Shown piece by piece: positions 61,414 through 64,000 of a stretch of DNA of 64,000 nt (position 1 is the first letter of the stretch; each line of letters begins with the position of its first letter). Source of the DNA: Pachypanchax playfairii (Eukaryota; Chordata; Actinopteri; Cyprinodontiformes; Aplocheilidae); assembly GCA_006937955.1 (NCBI GenBank), contig SSNP01000106.1, positions 693,285 through 757,284 of the forward strand, written 5' to 3'. Below the pieces are notes generated by a model that saw only the letters and a program-made list of their open reading frames with translations, did no database searches and was not told where the DNA came from. Made by a program: the position numbers and the translations under genes.

Positions 61414-61744
61414 CTGCAAATGTTTATAACATCCTGTCATACATTTTGTTTATCTGTAATTTGTTAATAATAGTTTCATGTTCAGACAAAGTAACATGAA
61501 AATACAGAGAAAGAAAACGTACTTTATAGATCTGCTTGTTTATTTCCACGTATTTCTGATTTTATTTGAGGAGCAGGTTGGATTGAGGGTTTAAAGAAGT
61601 TTTTTTTTTTTTTACCTTTAATGTTTTCATGAGAGTTTGTTTGTTTGTCTGTTAGTAGATAAAAAGTTCTGGATGGATTTGATTACATTTTCAGGAAATG
61701 TCAGAAATGGTCCAAAGAAGAAGTGAGTAGATTTGAAGTGATAC

Positions 61745-61930
61745 AATATGCCTCGGTCTCTTCAGCATGAGCCTCCAACAAGCACCTCAGTTCCCCCATA
61801 TTGTGATTTACATCAAAAATAAGAGTCTTTGTTGTATCAACATTATCAGATTCATTGACCCTGAAAACACCGTTAACAACTGGGTTGACATTAATCTCAT
61901 TATTAGTTCATTATTGGTGGTTTTTCTTCT
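61745..61930 (+). repeat. Interspersed repeat, copy 2 (shared with 24545-24770)
   Basis: It contains 'agcacctcagttcccccata' then 'ttgtgatttaca' and 'aatctcattattag', in the same order as the inverted copy in RSPH10B. The two copies are diverged and contain small gaps. Confidence 0.6.
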
Positions 61931-62086
61931 GGATCAGGATCAGAGATCAGATCTGTTCCACACGTCTGATTCCAGAGTCTCGACTATCTGTTTGTTGCAG
62001 GTTTATAACATCATTTGTTCTTATTGTGATAAAAAATCTGAAGGTTCTTTATTTGTTTCTTTTCTGAATCAAATTATCTTGAGTTT

Positions 62087-62635
62087 TATACCAATCCAGA
62101 TCAGTTCTTGGTTCAGATCAGTCCTTGATCCAGATTTGTCCTTGATCCAGATCGGTCTTTGATCCAGATTTGTCCTTCAGATCGGTTCTTGATCCAGATC
62201 AGTCCTTGATCCAGATCGGTCCTTTATCCAGATTTGTCCTTCAGATCGGTTCTTGATCCAGATCAGTCCTTGATCCAGATCAGTCTTTGATTCAGATCGG
62301 TTTTTAATCCAGATCAGTCTTTGATTCAGATCGGTTTTTAATCCAGATCAGTCTTTGATTCAGATCGGTTTTTAATCCAGATCAGTTCTTGATCCAGGTC
62401 AGTTCTTGACCCAGATCAGTCCTTGGTTCAGATCAGTTCTTGGTTCAGATCAGTTCTTGATCCAGATCAGTTCTTGATCCAGATCAGTTCTTGATCCAGA
62501 TCAGTCCTTGGTTCAGATCAGTTCTTGATCCAGATCAGTTCTTGATCCAGATCAGTTCTTGGTTCAGATCAGTTCTTGATCCAGATCAGTTCTTGATCCA
62601 GATCAGTTCTTGATCCAGATCAGTTCTTGGTGTCA
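62087..62635 (+). repeat. Minisatellite, 17-bp unit
   Basis: About 550 bp of repeats of 'gttcttgatccagatca' and variants ('gtccttg', 'gtctttgattcag', 'ggttcag'). The right third is the most regular. Variant units form higher-order runs around 62280-62380. Confidence 0.95.
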
Positions 62636-62979
62636 TGTAGAACCTATTGAGAACTCGTCCTGTATTTTTTAACAAACACCTGGATCATTTATTATGGAGT
62701 TACATGCAGATATGTTAAAAACAGCTTCTATCTCACGATGATGAAGAATCATTAAAAACGTTCCTGGATCCAGACGATGATCCGGATCCCCCCAAAATCT
62801 ATTCACTTCTTCTTTGAGCCATTTAAACAAAATCTATCCATAATTTTTTGAGTTATCTTGCAGACAGACAGATTCTGGTAAAAAATGGTAAAAAAAAAAA
62901 CATGTGGCACAGACAGGTTCACAGTCTCCCCAAGTGTGTTAGCGCTCAGCGGCTGCTTGAAAATGAATGATTCATCCCC

Positions 62980-62980
<1 letters not shown>

Positions 62981-63032
<52 letters not shown>
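62981..63032 (+). repeat. (TCTG)13 microsatellite
   Basis: An uninterrupted TCTG tract of 52 bp in a CYTH3 intron. Confidence 0.97.
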
Positions 63033-63033
<1 letters not shown>

Positions 63034-64000
63034 TACACTGACACACTTTGTCATCAACCGTCTCCATAAAACAAACATGAGCTCTGTACACAGTCCAGTG
63101 CAGTGAAGAGGATGATGCTGGAGGAAGATGAAAGAAGGAAGAGACCTCACAGCTGTTGTAATTAAAGACCTGTGATCATGTGTTTTTGTGAGCTCTCTGC
63201 TTAGTTACTACACACACACACACACACACACAAATATGCATGCACACTTATTTAGGAATGCACCCAATGAAGAAGGATGCACACTTCATTCTTTAAACAG
63301 TAATTTGTTTAGCTGTAGATTTGTGTGTAAAACAAAATGCACATTTAGAATCTGGATTATTTCGAACACCTCGTGTTTTAAGAGACTGCTCAACTGTAAA
63401 CGAGCTCCTACAGCCTCTAACATGCTGCCACCATGGAACCACATCCACCTGCAGCAGCACATAAAAAGTTGATTTCTAAAACCTCTTTAATTATTCATTG
63501 ACAGATGTAGCTCTAGGCTTTGTTTATAACAAAACCATGTATCACTCAGCCAGGTGGACGCCTCTTGAATTATGGATGGCTCTTGTTTGTTGCTTCTTGT
63601 TTACTGTGACGCTGCTGTGAACTGGAATCTGCAGCTACAGAAACTCTTACGGCTATCACAGACTCTCAGGCTGTATTTCTGTTGATATGTTAGAGTAGGT
63701 TGCACGCTATGGAAGATTTTCTTCATATTTATTTGCACAATCAACAAGTAGATTCTGGAACTGCAGAGTTGATTTTTAGTTGTGCCATAATCATAATTTG
63801 AGGTAAAGGTCGGCCATCTTTAATTGGAATAACTGAAAGTGTAGGTTAGAATCTAGATGTAACACATATAAGGAATTTTGCAGTATTTTGGAGTCTCAAA
63901 GACACTTACAGTAAAATATGCACTTCATTTTGTTCATTATTTGTCTTTACATCTAGACATTTTTGCCCAATCTGTGGTTAAAAATGCCAAATAACAGCAT

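Larger units (their letters stand above)
61414..64000. other. CYTH3 intron (continues beyond window) with repeats
   Basis: No cytohesin exon for the earlier Sec7 region is visible, so this is intron up to the window edge. It holds the repeat copy at 61745-61930, a 17-bp minisatellite, a TCTG tract and a short AC tract at 63212-63231. Nothing else is recognised. Confidence 0.6.

Noticed and set aside
62087..62635. CRISPR-like regular repeats
   Set aside because: The units are head-to-tail without spacers, in a vertebrate intron; this is a minisatellite.

Overview
The window is vertebrate nuclear DNA, almost certainly from a teleost fish. The genes are split into many short GT-AG exons with compact introns. 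The proteins read as fish orthologues of vertebrate genes. The mobile DNA is typical of fish: several Tc1/mariner elements, short inverted-repeat elements, LINE tails, a Penelope-like fragment, long GT tracts and minisatellites. There are no operons, ribosome binding sites or CRISPR arrays, and I saw no tRNA or rRNA gene. All gene models were spliced by hand. For each complete gene the exon phases join in one frame; the exceptions are flagged.

Layout, left to right: CCZ1 (+, 452-10823), with an apparently intact Tc1 transposon in intron 8; an intergenic stretch of LINE remnants (about 10.9-14.03 kb); DLGAP5/HURP (+, 15078-20017); RSPH10B (-, 20400-26343), with a decayed Tc1 element in an intron; PMS2 (-, 27588-32759); EIF2AK1/HRI (+, 33493-41425), with ANKRD61 (-, 37148-39381) nested antisense in one intron; USP42 (+, 43517 to about 50650); and the 3' part of a cytohesin, best match CYTH3 (-, 53773-61413), whose 5' exons lie beyond 64000. 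Except for DLGAP5, this is the human 7p22.1 neighbourhood (CCZ1, RSPH10B, PMS2, EIF2AK1, ANKRD61, USP42, CYTH3). AIMP2, which lies between PMS2 and EIF2AK1 in mammals, is absent.

The genes do not form one pathway. They cover endolysosomal traffic (CCZ1), spindle assembly (DLGAP5), ciliary radial spokes (RSPH10B), mismatch repair (PMS2), the haem/stress eIF2alpha kinase (EIF2AK1), deubiquitination (USP42) and ARF activation (cytohesin). I found no new multi-gene system. The most rewarding points are: a 454-bp in-frame tandem duplication inside DLGAP5 that includes an intron; a DLGAP5 promoter with three evenly spaced CCAAT boxes and a CHR-like site, one box lying inside a LINE tail; two phase-compatible first exons for EIF2AK1, the second near an AGATAAG site; the nested ANKRD61 gene; a diglycine-type cytohesin PH-domain junction; and a Penelope-like fold-back insertion flanked by a 12-bp direct repeat.
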